A stretch of DNA of 64,000 nucleotides from Rotaria sordida. Its lineage: Eukaryota > Rotifera > Eurotatoria > Philodinida > Philodinidae. The position numbers and the translations under genes are program-made. The notes beneath the pieces are model-generated. The model did not search any database and had not been told where the DNA came from. It saw only the letters and a program-made list of their open reading frames with translations. Below are positions 37,434 to 50,195 of this stretch, one piece after another; position 1 is the first letter of the stretch; each line of letters begins with the position of its first letter. The stretch covers positions 58,832-122,831 of the forward strand of contig CAJNOL010000575.1 of the NCBI GenBank assembly GCA_905250125.1, read 5' to 3'.

Positions 37434-39892
37434 ATGTCGAATTTCTCTAAAGATCATCCATCAATTCGGTAGATAATTTTTTTTTTAAATGAATTTATCT
37501 ATTAAATCTTTTCTTTAGTGTCTTTGCACCACCAGGTGGTCGTACTGCTAATATATTTGGTGTACCTGAACCTGAAGCACCAATGCCAACAAAAAAAAAT
37601 CATATGGAATCAGATATATTTGGCTGTAAAAAGGATAATACTGATTCCGTACCTGTCAAGTAAAATGAAGAAAAAATAAAATAAAATGTATATATAAACT
37701 TAATTTTGTTTTTTTTTTTGTAAATAGACAAACACGCAATATAACAAATAATATATTTGGAAGTCAACCTGAACAATCAGTTCCAAAATCGAATGTATAT
37801 TCAGATAAAAATAAATCAACTATATTTGATGAACCACCACCTCAACAACCATCAAATAAACCTGATCGACAACGATCAAATATATTTGCTTCTAATGAAC
37901 CTATGCAATCAACATCAACACGTCCTGTTTCAGAAAAATATAAATCAAGTATATTTGGTACTGGAGATAATGATATACAAACAAAACGTCAACAAGGTAC
38001 ACGACAAGGTTTACGAGGTAGGTTTCAACAAACAAATAATCGTCAAGATAGTTATCGACCATCTATTGCCATAAGTCTTTATTCACCATTGAGATTAAAA
38101 GGTAGCATTTATATTTAAAAAACCAATGAATTCATCATATGCATTATGTTTCTATTCTGCATTTTATTTTTGTATATTATATAAATTTTATTTAGATCCA
38201 AATGCATCACGCAGTGAGTCTGCTATTTCTTTTGTGTTATACTTGTTTTTTTATATTTTGAACTAAAAAAGAATCCATGAAAATATTTTGTCTTAATTCT
38301 AACTTTTCTCTTTTATAGTGCGCGTGCTTATCGCTTTTGTGAATATATTAAGAATAGAAAGAGATAGGTCCTGTTGGTTTTTATTTTTGTTTTTCTTTCC
38401 TTTTGTCTTAGTGTATTTTCAACATTCAACACATAGAACAGTGTGAATCACTTACTAAATGATATAACTTGTTTTTTTTTTAAAAATTATCTTCTAAAAA
38501 CAAATAATCTCGAATTTTCTATGCATGATCCTTTTATTTAGACGTTTATCATTCGTCAAGCTTCAATCGTATTCGTGTAAATGCCTATTGCTTTGTTGTA
38601 TGGTTGCCCATCTGTCACTTGCTTTTGAGATATAACAACATATATATATATATATGAATTGAGATATGAAGCTAAAAAGGAATATTTAACACACCCTATT
38701 TTTATTATGTTAAACTTTGTTAATTCATTAAAAATAAAAAAAAAGATTTTTATAGTTTAATGCTTCACTGAACTTTTGCTTCGGAATGTGCTTCATTTTT
38801 TTTCTTTTGATTATTCTTATATTATTTTCGTATTTTGAATATTTTTTTGTTTTTATTTATTATAGTGGGTTATAATCCAATAAATGGTGAACCTTATTCA
38901 ACTAAAGATGGTTTAAGTTCAAAAGTTGAACAAACAGGAATGATGGAAAATGAAAAAGATTCGAATGATACAAGTAAAACACCTGAAGCAGAAAATGGTG
39001 AACAAGTTGAAAATGGTAAAGATAAATCGAATGAAAATGGCCATACTGATGAATCTACTACTAATGCTACTGAAAATGGTAATGCTGAAACATCAAATGA
39101 TAAACCTACCAATGGCCATAGCACGGCAAAAGTAAGATGAATAATATGAGTACAATGTTTTATCTAAATTTTCTCTTCCGAAAGGGTCAAAAATCGGTTT
39201 TTGGAGAGGTGATGACTGTGACCAATCAGATTTTTTTGTCCCGCTGTGTGCGATAACTATGTTGTTTATGAGCAAAAAGGATTAATTTTACCAGCAAATA
39301 TTGAAATAAGTTTTACTCAATAATTTTCGTATAAACTTTTAGGACATATAAGTCGTGAGAATATGACATTTGGCGCAAGTTTCATACGATCATAAAAAAA
39401 TATCAAAAAACTATTAGACTATCTAGTGCGTCGTTCGTTCGCCTTCCACGCTGGATAAAACACTGTATTGACAATGGAAAATGATATTGTTTTGATTTGA
39501 TAATTGATTTCATTTTTATTCAACTCATATAGAAATTTTTTCTAGTATCTAAAGTTAATCTTTCTTAAATGAATCAAGATTATAGAACATGACTGTTCGA
39601 TGATGATTTCTACACCGTTTACCCGTCTGAAATGATAAATATAATGTTGACAATTTTGTGTCCTGAGAACAGTTTTATAATTTATAGAGTTTCTATATGA
39701 TTTTTTAAACACTAAAATCATATAAATTGATAAAGATAAATTTCTTCGATTAAGATAAAATTCATCTCTATGAATTCTTTGATATTGTGTTAAATTTATT
39801 GAATTAAATTTTTTTTTTATTAATAGAATCCGCATACAAGTGTTCGTATTGCTCATCCGCCAGGTGGTCGATCAAATGGTCCACTTTGGTAA
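37434..39892 (+). CDS. JPT1: Jupiter microtubule-associated homolog (HN1/JPT family)
   Basis: A disordered microtubule-associated protein of 299 aa. Six exons: 37434-37468, 37519-37659, 37728-38101, 38196-38213, 38866-39131, 39827-39892. The N-terminal APPGGRTANIFG block and the C-terminal HPPGGRSNGPLW end match the two conserved ends of Jupiter/HN1 proteins (RPPGGGSNFSLG and NPPGGKSS in human JPT1). Between them are six IFG-like repeats (ANIFG, SDIFG, NNIFG, STIFD, SNIFA, SSIFG). A Glu/Asn/Thr-rich acidic segment follows. Exon 4 is an 18-nt microexon encoding six residues; its use keeps the frame. The protein is about twice as long as human JPT1 (154 aa). JPT1 versus JPT2 cannot be separated here. 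Confidence 0.82.
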
Positions 39893-40588
39893 AACAAAAA
39901 TCATTTTCATATATTAATTAATCGCCAAAAAAAAAAAAGAACAAATATTAATAATCAATGTTGTGTTGTGTATCAAACAGTTGTTTGGTTTTTTTTCTTT
40001 CTATGTCATTATTCTTATTGCGTTATAATTTATATTATCTTATGGGTTTATCTGGTCTCCATCACATTTAATCTAACAGCATGCTTCAGATATATCAATT
40101 CACGGTGTTTTTTTTTCATTTTCGCTTTTTTTTTTCTTTTTTTTTCGTTTCATTGTCTCTTAGCGTGTGTTTGTTAATCAAATATTATTATTCATTTTGT
40201 CTGTAGTAGAGAATGAATGTAGCAAAGAAAAAATTCATTTTCTTCTGTTGTGCGATGATTCAATGATCTTCTTTTTTTTTCTTTATCATCTTGACTTATT
40301 TACGCGTGCATTTAAATCATAAAACAAGCAAGAAGAAAAAAAAGAAAACAAATCACAACAAAATTAATTCTGTAGACCTCTTTAAAAATGAATTCTTTCT
40401 CATACTTTAGATATGATCGGTCAACGACGTTAAGAAAGAAAGATAGACGAATTACGTCCTATATTTCTTATCGCCGGTGACGAATGTACAAACGATAGAT
40501 TGAATTTTATAAGAATGTAAGTGTTTAAGTTCTATTCATACAAGAGAGTTCTAATTATATTGATAATCTCTAGCAAAAAAAATATATT
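39893..40588. other. Spacer between Jupiter homolog and PAN3
   Basis: About 700 bp of AT-rich sequence with long pyrimidine runs and no coding signal. It should contain the 3' UTR of the upstream gene and the 5' UTR or promoter of PAN3. A CTCTAG acceptor-like site just before the PAN3 start leaves room for an upstream PAN3 exon that I did not locate. Confidence 0.5.
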
Positions 40589-43500
40589 ATGATCTCAAAC
40601 GGTGCATTAGATGGTGAAATGTATGGAGTTTCACCATTTCAACAAGTAAAAGAATATCTAAGATATGTTTTCTTTTCTTTTTTTTGTTAATGAGGATTTC
40701 TTTTAGGGAAGAACATTTATGACACCACCACGTAATCCACCAGTTTATTATAATAATTCGAGTTATTCCCAACCATCTATGATGACACGTGATGGTACAT
40801 TAAATAATGCTGGTAGTAGTGCTAATCCAAATAATACTAGTGGCTATTTATCTGATCTACACTCACATTCAGTACAAAGCAAATTTTCACATGTGAGAAT
40901 TTAAAATAACAAAAAAACAAAATTATTCTTTTTTTGACGTATTTTAATGATAGAATATTAGTTTATTCAAGTTCAATTGATTCTCTCACGATCATCATAT
41001 CATTAAGCACATTTGGTTTTTTTTTGTTGTGTACGAAATGAAAAACAAAAATATGTACATATTAATAGAATCAATATCCCTTGAAATATTTTCTCAATAT
41101 ATCTTCGTCAAGGTTTATCACATCATGCGTTAATATGTTTCTTGTGTAAAAAAAGATTCATCATTGAATTTTATAGAAGAATGTATTACAAGTCTTTCTA
41201 CAAAATGTTAAGCAAAGAAAAAATAGATAAATAATACTACAAGACTCCATTATGGTTAACTTCACAAATAAAATATTTTAATTTCAAGAAAAATGAATAG
41301 AAAATTTTGAATAAGACTATTTGTCCAGGTATATTGCACAAAACAAGCAAAGTTTTACGTGTTTTTGATTCAATTCCAATAAAATAATGTTTGCATTAAA
41401 ATTTGAAACGAACTTCAATGTACATTATGAGAAAGCACTCGCTTAGTTATACTCCTAAATGTACTCTGTCATGTAAAACCAGAAAAAAAAAACGCTGCAT
41501 TGTTCTGAAAGAAACGACTTTTAATAATTGGATATGTTGAAACTTCACTGTATTATTGTTTATCTAATATTTCTGCTTAACATTTTTGTGGTAGAACTTG
41601 TACTGTATTCTTGTTGAAAGATATTTATTCTGGCACATCCGGTATATATTCAAAGTCTTAAGAAAGAAATTCTAAAATGATTTAAAATATGAAAACTTGA
41701 AGTAAAAGCTTTCTTATGGGTAAGCAACTGTAATTAATAAAAGAAAAAAAAAGAAAGAAAATCAATACTAAAATTGAATATTACAACCCGGAGACCGGAT
41801 ATCCGTATTCATTTATGGGTAGGTATATGACAATTAATACTTGTAAAGTACTACTGAGATTGTATTATAATGAAAGCTTAAAGATAGTTGCTGATATTTT
41901 ACACGTCGATGGCGTTTGCAATTCGTTGTGTTTATATTTTATGATCGTTTTACTATTATTAAATTGTTTTTCTAAATTAAAATTAAAAAAAAAATGATAC
42001 ATATATACATTACGAAGTATTAATAATAGTCCAATATGAGTAGAATACAAATCTGAATAATATGAAAACTAGTATTCCATGTTTTTTTTTTTGCTTCCTT
42101 CATGTATTATAATTTAATTTTTAGGCTAATAGTATGATGGGTACATCCCGTTTAGCACATCTTGGTGTTAATGGACCATTTAGTAGTCTAGGACCAGTTT
42201 CCAGTCATGGTACGTTAATCTAATTAATATTTTTTTGTTTTTTTTTTTTTTTTAATGAGAAAAACTTTTTTTTTGTGCATATATATTGCTTTGCTTCTGC
42301 ATCTTTCAGTACGCAAAAGCTTACAAATGACAAGTATGCTTGTGTATATTGCTCTTGAACAAAAAAAAAAAAGAGAAAAGAATTACGCATGTTTCATTTG
42401 TTGATTATTTTCTGCATGATGTTTTTCTGTTTTTTTTTTTGTCTATAGATTTAAGTTTTTATTTCGTTTATTAAATTTTTATTTAGTTGATGCAGCAGCC
42501 GTGGACAATAGTGCACGCATATCGCCAGAGAATAATCTTGATTTTTATGCTTATTCACAAGCGGCACCATACAGTGTAATTTTCGCAATTTTCATTTATT
42601 TATTTATTTAGTTTTTCTTTCGTTTTGTTTATATGATATATGATTTCTCTTTTTTTCGTTTGTGTGTATATTAAAAAAATATTATTGATTATGTATATAA
42701 ATATACAGATGCAACAATTGACCGATGATGATCTACTTATTGGTGGTTCAAATCGTGATGAAAAAGAACGTACAATACCACCTGATATGCCATCTGTTCG
42801 ACAAGTACGATCTGATTTTGCATATTTTATGAGTGATGAATTGAGGTAATATTTGTTCGAATAGAAAAAGAATAAAATAAAAGATCTTTTTTTTCCTATT
42901 GTTTTCGTTTCTCTTAGAGCTGAATTACTTAGGCGTAATCAGATGTTAATGGCATGTGCGAATCTTGATGTAGCAGGAGGTAAGACAAAGAAGAAGAGCT
43001 GTGTTGTAGAAAGATCAAACGGCAAAATATCGAAAAGTTCAACTAATAAGACCTTTTTTATTTTTGGTATAATGCTAACACTGTAACATAGATCATACAG
43101 AAGCCAAAAGATAAAAACAAAAAAGAGAAAGAAATAATAGAGTCATTTTTTTCCGTTTAGCAATGATAAGTGACCAATCATCTAAATATTCTATTACATT
43201 TATAAGACCATCATAATATCGTTCATCAGGATTATTTATACAATGTTGAATAGCAATTGTTTTGTCAAGAATGACCAAGTCAAGCCACTTTTCGAGTTAT
43301 TTTTACAATTTTTTGTTCGTTTTCTCTTTATTCATATAAAGAACGTTCACAAAAAGTTTTTTATGTCACGATATCTTGTTCCTAGTTTTTATGCACAAAA
43401 ACAAAATAAGAATAGTTCTACATAAGATAAACTGACACAACCATTATAGCCTGATTAAAAAAAGTAAGGACAGTAAAACATCACCTTTTTTTATTAACAA

Positions 43501-46324
43501 AAACCTAAACTCAAAATTGTTTACAAGCAAAAAATATTTATCAATATTTAAATTAATATCTTATTGCACTTCGAAGTTGTTAGAATGCAAAAATATTATT
43601 GGAACAATCCAATCTCATGAAAACATCACTGAGAGAATTAAGAGATTGATATGAATTAAGATCACCGATAAAATTTTCTTCCTGTAGAAAAGCATGAATT
43701 TCTTCTGAAATTGATTTTGATATTGAATTATCAACTTTTGTTGCTTTTTTTGAATGAATGACTCGAGTCTAAGTCACGACTCGGACTTTGCCATTCCTAT
43801 GTTTTACTCTTGTAATTAAGCCTAAGGGTTAAGTATGGAATTGGAATAAGGAAAAGAATTACATCCACACCCTTATTTCGGTTTTTCTACAACTAATCGA
43901 AGAAGATATCAATATCATGAATTATTTTTTTGAAATTTTATTCATTTAAGCTATGCCTGAACGTGTTGGTGATTATTATAATTTAATGCCACTTGATAGT
44001 AGTCAAGCAAATGTTCCACATAAATCACGTACATTTCGTTATCAAACAATAAGTTATAAAGCAACACATATACGAACTAATACTGTATGTTATTTAAAAA
44101 GAATAATGGGTATAAAATTTAAAAAAAAAAAGAAATTCTTCTTTACTTTATTTCTAATAGTTCTAAATATTTTTCTTTTTCTTTTTATGTATTTATTTAA
44201 TAAAGGATGTAAATTACCAACAGCACGTCTTTATGAAGTTGTTGAAGCATGGAAAAAAATTGTTCATGCTAATATTGTACAATTACGTGAAGTTTTTTTA
44301 ACAAAAGATTTTGACGATGAACAACCTTGTATTTATTTTTTTATTTTTTATTTTTATTGTTTTTAAATATGTTTATTTACAAAAATTTCTAGCTATTATT
44401 TTCGCCTATGATTTTATACCATGTTGTGAAACGTTACAAAAACGGCATTTTAGTTCAAATAATAGTCTACTTAAAGGTTGGGCTAATCCATATAATCTAT
44501 CTGGTGAAGATCGTCCATTTAGTGCCGGCAAAGGTATATGAAATATATTTTTATAATTTATATCTTTATATATATATATGATGATGATTTTATTTAAGGA
44601 ACCAGTCAAACAGGTTTATTAGCCGAATCACTTATATGGGAATATGTTGTACAGATGTCATCATTAATTCGTACATTACATGGAGTATCACTTGCTTGTC
44701 GATGTTTAAATTTATCAAGAATACTTGTTGATGGTGATTCAAAAGCAGGACGTGGAAAGTCTAGGTATATAACATATCTAAACAAAAAGATTATGATAAA
44801 AGTTAATCTATGAAGAAAATAGAATTCTGTTACTATTTAATAATATAGAATGAAAAGATTATATGTCCAGTGTTTTATTTTTATTCTCTCAATATATATA
44901 ACTTTCTGCATTTCGTCATTATTATTAAGTGTAGATGAATTTTTTTTTTATTCTAATAGATTATTAAGTATTTTATCTTTGTATTTCTAGACTCTGGCTT
45001 AGTGGTGTAGGTATTGCTGATATTCTTGATGGAACTATTAATGGAACTGTTCATCAACATATAGTAAAATAATTAATTTTTTAAAATTTTTTGCTTAATT
45101 TATTTAAATATTATTATTATTATTTTGGTTTTCTAGTTAAATGATTTACAAGATTTTGGTCGTTTAATATTAATGTTAGCATGTAATTCAATTGTAGGTG
45201 CACAAAAAGAACATTTACAAACATCATTAGAAATAGTTCAACGAAATTATTCACATGATCTTAAAAATCTTATTCTGTAAGATTTCTAATGGAAGAAAAA
45301 AAAAACAGAATAGTCTCAAAGTCATCCAGTAGTCTTTGTCGGCGAATAACTTTTAACAGAAACAAAATAGAAAGTTACTGTTCGAAAGAGATTGTTCTGC
45401 TATATAATTCAAGAATGTCGGTTAATGAGCACATTGCCAGTTAGTAGGCTTTAGGGTGTGGATCATGAGCATATGACAGACGATTCGGTGATTAGCCAAC
45501 ATTGTTGAATTATACAGTGATACAATTTCTTTTCGAATAGTACAAGCTGTAGTTCTTTATATTGTTCCTATCAAAAGTTATTCACTAAACAAAAACTATC
45601 GAGTGACTTTTGAATCAACCTGTAGATGTTTATGTTTTGTATTTGTATTGTTTTAGACACTTCCTATTACCATCGAATACATCAAAGCCAAAAACTATTA
45701 ATGAATGTATGCCAATGATTGGTGCACGTTTTTATGCACAAATTGATAATTTACATGTACGCGGTGATATTCTTGAAAATGAATTAGCTAAAGTAAGTCA
45801 ATTAAATAAATTATTTTATAATTAATAATGATTTTTTTTGAATATTTAGGAACTTGATTGTGGTCGTTTGTTTCGTTTAATTTGTAAACTCGATGCACTT
45901 CTTGAACGACCAGAGTAAAAAAGAATTTTTTTTTTGTTTTTTGTTTGAAATATATTTAAATAAATATTCAAATTTTAGACATTCAATGAATCAAGTTTGG
46001 TCTGAAACAGGTGATCGTTATATTTTGAAATTATTTCGTGATTTTGTATTTCATTCAGTTGGTTTTGATGGTGAACCAACCCTTGATATAGCACATATTG
46101 CCCAATGTTTAAATAAAGTAAAAACAAAATTTTTGAATAAAACATTTGCTTTTTTTTTTTAAACTATTAATGTTTTTTAGTTCGATGCAGGTTCACATGA
46201 TAAAATTTGTCTTACATCACGAGATGAACAAAATGTTATTATTGTTAGTTATTCTGAATTACATCAAGCATTCGAACGTGCTTTTACTGAATTAATGAAT
46301 TATGGATCGACAGGATCATCTTGA
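40589..46324 (+). CDS. PAN3: PAN3, pseudokinase subunit of the PAN2-PAN3 poly(A) nuclease
   Basis: This cytoplasmic adaptor recruits the PAN2 deadenylase to poly(A)-binding protein and mRNA. Sixteen exons: 40589-40645, 40707-40892, 42125-42209, 42487-42575, 42709-42845, 42918-42979, 43951-44109, 44206-44328, 44393-44533, 44599-44764, 44991-45063, 45137-45276, 45657-45792, 45850-45914, 45979-46117, 46181-46324; 633 aa. Residues 1-200 are a low-complexity Asn/Ser-rich tail. The pseudokinase core is clear: IIFAYDF, LLAESLIWEYVVQ, then SLACRCLNLSRILV where active kinases have HRD. The C-terminal knob has MPMIGARFYAQID, GRLFRLICKL, WSETGDRYILKLFRD and the final SYSELHQAFERAF, closely matching human PAN3. 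No CCCH zinc finger is present in this model; a missing 5' exon or a short isoform could explain that. Confidence 0.93.
40893..42124 (+). other. Long PAN3 intron 2 (1.23 kb)
   Basis: AT-rich non-coding intron between the N-terminal low-complexity exons. Its ends are GTGAGA and TTTTTAG. No repeat or nested gene was recognised. Confidence 0.55.
43580..43759 (-). pseudogene. Unidentified minus-strand coding remnant in PAN3 intron 6
   Basis: Inside the 971-bp intron 42980-43950 the minus strand is open for about 60 codons ending in TAA at 43582-43580. Composition is protein-like: a Ser/Glu-rich start, then EEIHAFLQEENFIGDL, then LSDVFMRLD. A second minus frame at 43093-43278 contains IQHCINNPDERYYDGLIN. 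The first piece is vaguely like the region before the C-terminal dimerisation motif of hAT transposases, but the ERLFS-type motif is absent. It is probably a decayed insertion; the family is not established. Confidence 0.25.
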
Positions 46325-47055
46325 AATATTCGAAATAAGAAAATAAAAAAAAAAACAAAGATCTGTTTGTTAGAAAGAAAATCTTTAATATCATTTATTA
46401 TTCATCCTAAATGTATGTATAGAAAAAAAAAAGTTTCTTTCTTTCATTTTTCAATTTCTTTATAATGTATAAAGAAAATTCTCCAACACATATTTTTCTT
46501 TTTCTTTTTCAACGTCGTTCGTTAGATGTTATTTCTTGATTATAACTATCATATTATTAAAAAAAAAAAACAACCAACTAATGTTCACTTTTGTGCGTCT
46601 AGATGATAGAAGCTTGTATTGTCTGTTTTAACCTTATATTAAAAAAAAAATATCAAGCATCGGTGTAGTTCTTTTTTTTTTGTTCAATGTGTAACATTCA
46701 ATTTTTTTTTTCTTTAACAAACTATATTAAAAAAAATAAAAAAAACTAAATCATGAATACAGTGTAATCGAAAATATACTCAAATGGTATGTGGCACTGT
46801 TGATCAAAAAAAGCAAATGTTATTATTAAAAAAAAATGGTTAAAAGAAAATAAAATGCCATTTGCATCCTATGTGAAGAAGAAGAAGAAGAAGAAGAAGA
46901 GAAAAAAAAAGTATTATATTTTTTTTCTTTTTTCTGAAATATGAGAAAAAAAATTCTATAGAACATAGCAACATCAATAACGACAATGATTACTAAACGG
47001 TTTTTTTTTACACTACACAACAATTTTATTCAACAATAAGAAGTGACTTTTTATC
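46325..47055. other. Spacer between PAN3 and the next gene, with a GAA microsatellite
   Basis: About 730 bp, extremely A- and T-run rich. A GAA trinucleotide repeat of about nine units lies at 46875-46901. The open frame on the minus strand at 46826-47023 is generated by this repeat and by A/T runs and is not a gene. Confidence 0.6.
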
Positions 47056-48106
47056 ATGACACAATTTGGAACAACAGATTCAGCTAGTCATCTTAATCAT
47101 ATTCTTCCAATACCATATACTCCATCGTATATCGGTCGGTTAGTAGTACTAGACAAAAAAAAAATAAGAAGAAGAAGAAGAAGAAGGATTTCTAATGATT
47201 GAAAGATTAAATCAGAGCTTAACTATATGAAAATTTTTAGTCATCCAATTTATCCAAAAGCAAGTCCAGATATAACAACACGAATATATAATCCAATATT
47301 TGCAACTCGTTGGCAAAAATCATCGGATAATTATGCTGTAAAAAGTCGAGATTATCATTGTGCTACATATACATATCTTGGACCGGAATGGTTTAAAGCA
47401 CCACCTAAACATTATGCAACATATAAAGAACCTCTTCGTCTGCCAGGCGGAAGTTCAAATGTATGTTGTCTTTGATTATTTATTTTGAATGATTGAAATT
47501 CTTTTTCTATACGTTTAGAATAATCGACCACAAAGTGTTCCAAATCAAACTTCGTAAAATTATATACATATATATATATATAGTTTCAAAAGAAAATAGA
47601 ATTTCTCTTTCTTTTTTTGTTAATTTTTGATTAGACGATCAAATGATAATTGGTCTCAATTCCTTAATGAATATCCTGGTCGTTTTAAAATCGAATATGC
47701 ATCACCTGATGATGTTAATGATTTATGTTTTAAAAATAATCATGTTCATTATGATACGAGTGTTACAAACCGACCAACTCGTTATGCTGTAAGTTTTTCA
47801 TGTAATTTAATCATAAAAAAAAAGTCTATTCTACTTTGTTTTCTCATTAAGTTTCAAACTGATAAAGAACCGCTTACACTTGCAACAGGAATACCAAATC
47901 GAATTGAACCTGTAACGTAAGTTAATCGAATATATGTCAATTGTTTTTATTACTATTTCCTTTTCTTTTTTATGTTTATATTTAGAAATCCATTTCGACA
48001 ATCAGATGCACAACATGCTCCAATGACCACACATGCAACATGGTTTCCTTATGGCAACATACCATGTCGATATCAAAATTTTGCTAGCCAAAATCCACGA
48101 TTTTAA
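47056..48106 (+). CDS. Unrecognised Tyr/Pro/Asn-rich protein of 225 aa
   Basis: I do not recognise this gene by family. Six exons in frame: 47056-47138, 47241-47460, 47519-47553, 47635-47788, 47852-47916, 47986-48106. The product lacks a signal peptide, membrane helix or coiled coil. It is rich in Tyr, Pro, Asn, His and Arg, with aromatic motifs such as IPYTPSYIGR near the N-terminus, TYLGPEWFKAPPKHYATYK around residues 78-96 and HATWFPYGNIPCRYQNF near the end. This composition, short Pro/Tyr-rich motifs along an otherwise extended chain, resembles cilium and sperm microtubule inner proteins. That is only a compositional inference. A GAA repeat lies in the first intron at about 47166-47187. 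Confidence 0.7.
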
Positions 48107-50195
48107 TATTATTCATAATAACTGAAATAAATAATTGAAAAATAATTTCTTTTAAATATAAAAGTTTGAAACAAATAGAAGAATTTTCTTAATAGTTAGC
48201 AGATTATGGTTTTTTCTTAGTTTACTAAAAGGAATATTATCGAAATTTTGTTTTGATTCGATCTAGTAAACTTCGTCAATTGATATTATTCAAGTCTTTT
48301 TTGTTTATATATAAATATATTCAAATTTTGATTAACTCTTGTATTAGTGAACAATGATCGATCTGTTAATTTCATTTAAAAGACGAAAATATTGTTCACT
48401 CTATTTGTATTGACATTAAACTCATTCAAATTATATATTATTGAATTGGAAAAGGTTAAATAATGGATAACAAAAATATACAACTTTTGATAAATAGTAA
48501 TATCACATAATCAATAAAGTTCTCTATCAAATGCACTATGTGAAAAAATTTTCTAAAACAAAAATTGAACACATTCGTTTTCAGGTACTAGAAAATGTTG
48601 TTTATGAACCTTCGTTTTTAACAGTACTATCTGAAAGAGCACAATATTCTGAAATTACAAGCAATGAAAACAAGTCAAAGTCATCAAAAAATCACTGAGA
48701 AATGTATTGTTTTGTGATGCTTATAAATTTATTAGGGAATCTTGTAAAAAAAAACCCGGCGATCCCTAATATTATGCAGAATGTTGTGCTCTTTGAGATG
48801 GTAATATTAAAAACGAAATCCCACATAATTCGACTATGAAACTTTGATATATATATAGTGCATCTGATTATTGATTATGCAAATTACTATTTGAATATGA
48901 ATTAGATACTCGACATCGACAAATAAAAAGAAATCCAAAATACTTTATTCTTATAATTGAAAGCAATACTGTATGCAACAATCAACTTAAATATAACTTT
49001 ATAATCTCTAACAATCTGTTTAATAGATTTATTGATATGATCTGTTATTTCAAAACAATCGACATATGAAACATTCACGTATTCCTATACATGTTGATTA
49101 CAATAACAAGAAAAAAAACTAATAATCGATTATCATTCATAATATTATGAATAAATTAATTTTAACATATGAGAAAAGAAATGAATAACATCTTTGTTTT
49201 CTGATTATATTGTAGATGTAGACTTTTTTTTGTCGTATACATTAATTCATCCATATCTCATATGTATAATGAAGAGAACAAACAGTTGGAGGGCGTCGAA
49301 TAGGAAAAGGTCGTTTTGTTTGGTATCATCATTTTTATCCTTCCTGCTGTTGTCGATTCTGCTATTGAAAAAAAGAAGAAGTAGTAGAGATAGACAATGA
49401 TTATACCAAGCTGTACAGATAGATTTTCTAATGGAAAAAAAACGGCATTCTCTCATCGCCTTGTTGACTCGCGAGAGCAATTCCATACGCGTCGAAGAGC
49501 AGGGAAATATTATTTATACATTGTTTATGTTTATACATGTCTATGTATTGCTATTTTATCATTAGAATGGATTCTCTCTACATGAACAAATGAGAATCAT
49601 CATCATCATCATCTCGGAATGGAAAAGAAGAAGAAGGAAAAAAAAAAGATAGCTAACTGTATAATGTCTTCTTCCTAGAACGATTGTATGTTGATGATTG
49701 GTTCTTGTCTTTCACTCTTCATCGTCTTCTTTTTTTTTTCTACTATAACTCATATCGCCTACATAGTTGTATATGGAGTATCCTCTAGTGATGAATTAGT
49801 CGATCTCTTATTTTCTCGTTTTTCTATCCATTTTGTATACACATATATCATTCATACAGCTAGACAAATAAGACGTTATATTAAGAATAGTAGAGGAGGC
49901 GTTTTTCCTCTAATTGATATTTTCTTCGGTTTCTTTTTTTATTTTTTTATTTTACAGAAGTGACAAACGATTGAAATAATTTGTTTTTCTTATTCGGTAG
50001 TGGCAGTAGTAGTAGTGTCATTACATTTACCTTGTTCTGTTCTTTCATTTTCTATCGTTCTCTATGTGACTTTTTAAAAGAACGAGAGAGAGAGAAAGAG
50101 TCATATAGTTTTGTTGAGATATTTGAAGCAAAAAATATATATATATATATTTTTTTTATTTCATTTTCATTCAAGTATTTACATCATCATCGTCC
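48107..50195. other. Spacer and probable 5' UTR/promoter region of the RBM24-type gene
   Basis: The first kilobase is plain AT-rich DNA. From about 49250 the composition changes, with ATC/CAT, GAA and pyrimidine-rich runs, an AGAG run near 50084-50100 and a TA run near 50134-50150. This is what a long 5' UTR or promoter of the downstream RNA-binding protein could look like. Open frames at 49194-50238 lack any family resemblance and overlap each other on both strands. Confidence 0.45.

Noticed and set aside
38894..39124. Minus-strand frame opposite Jupiter exon 5
   Set aside because: It is a shadow of the Glu/Asn-rich coding exon on the plus strand.
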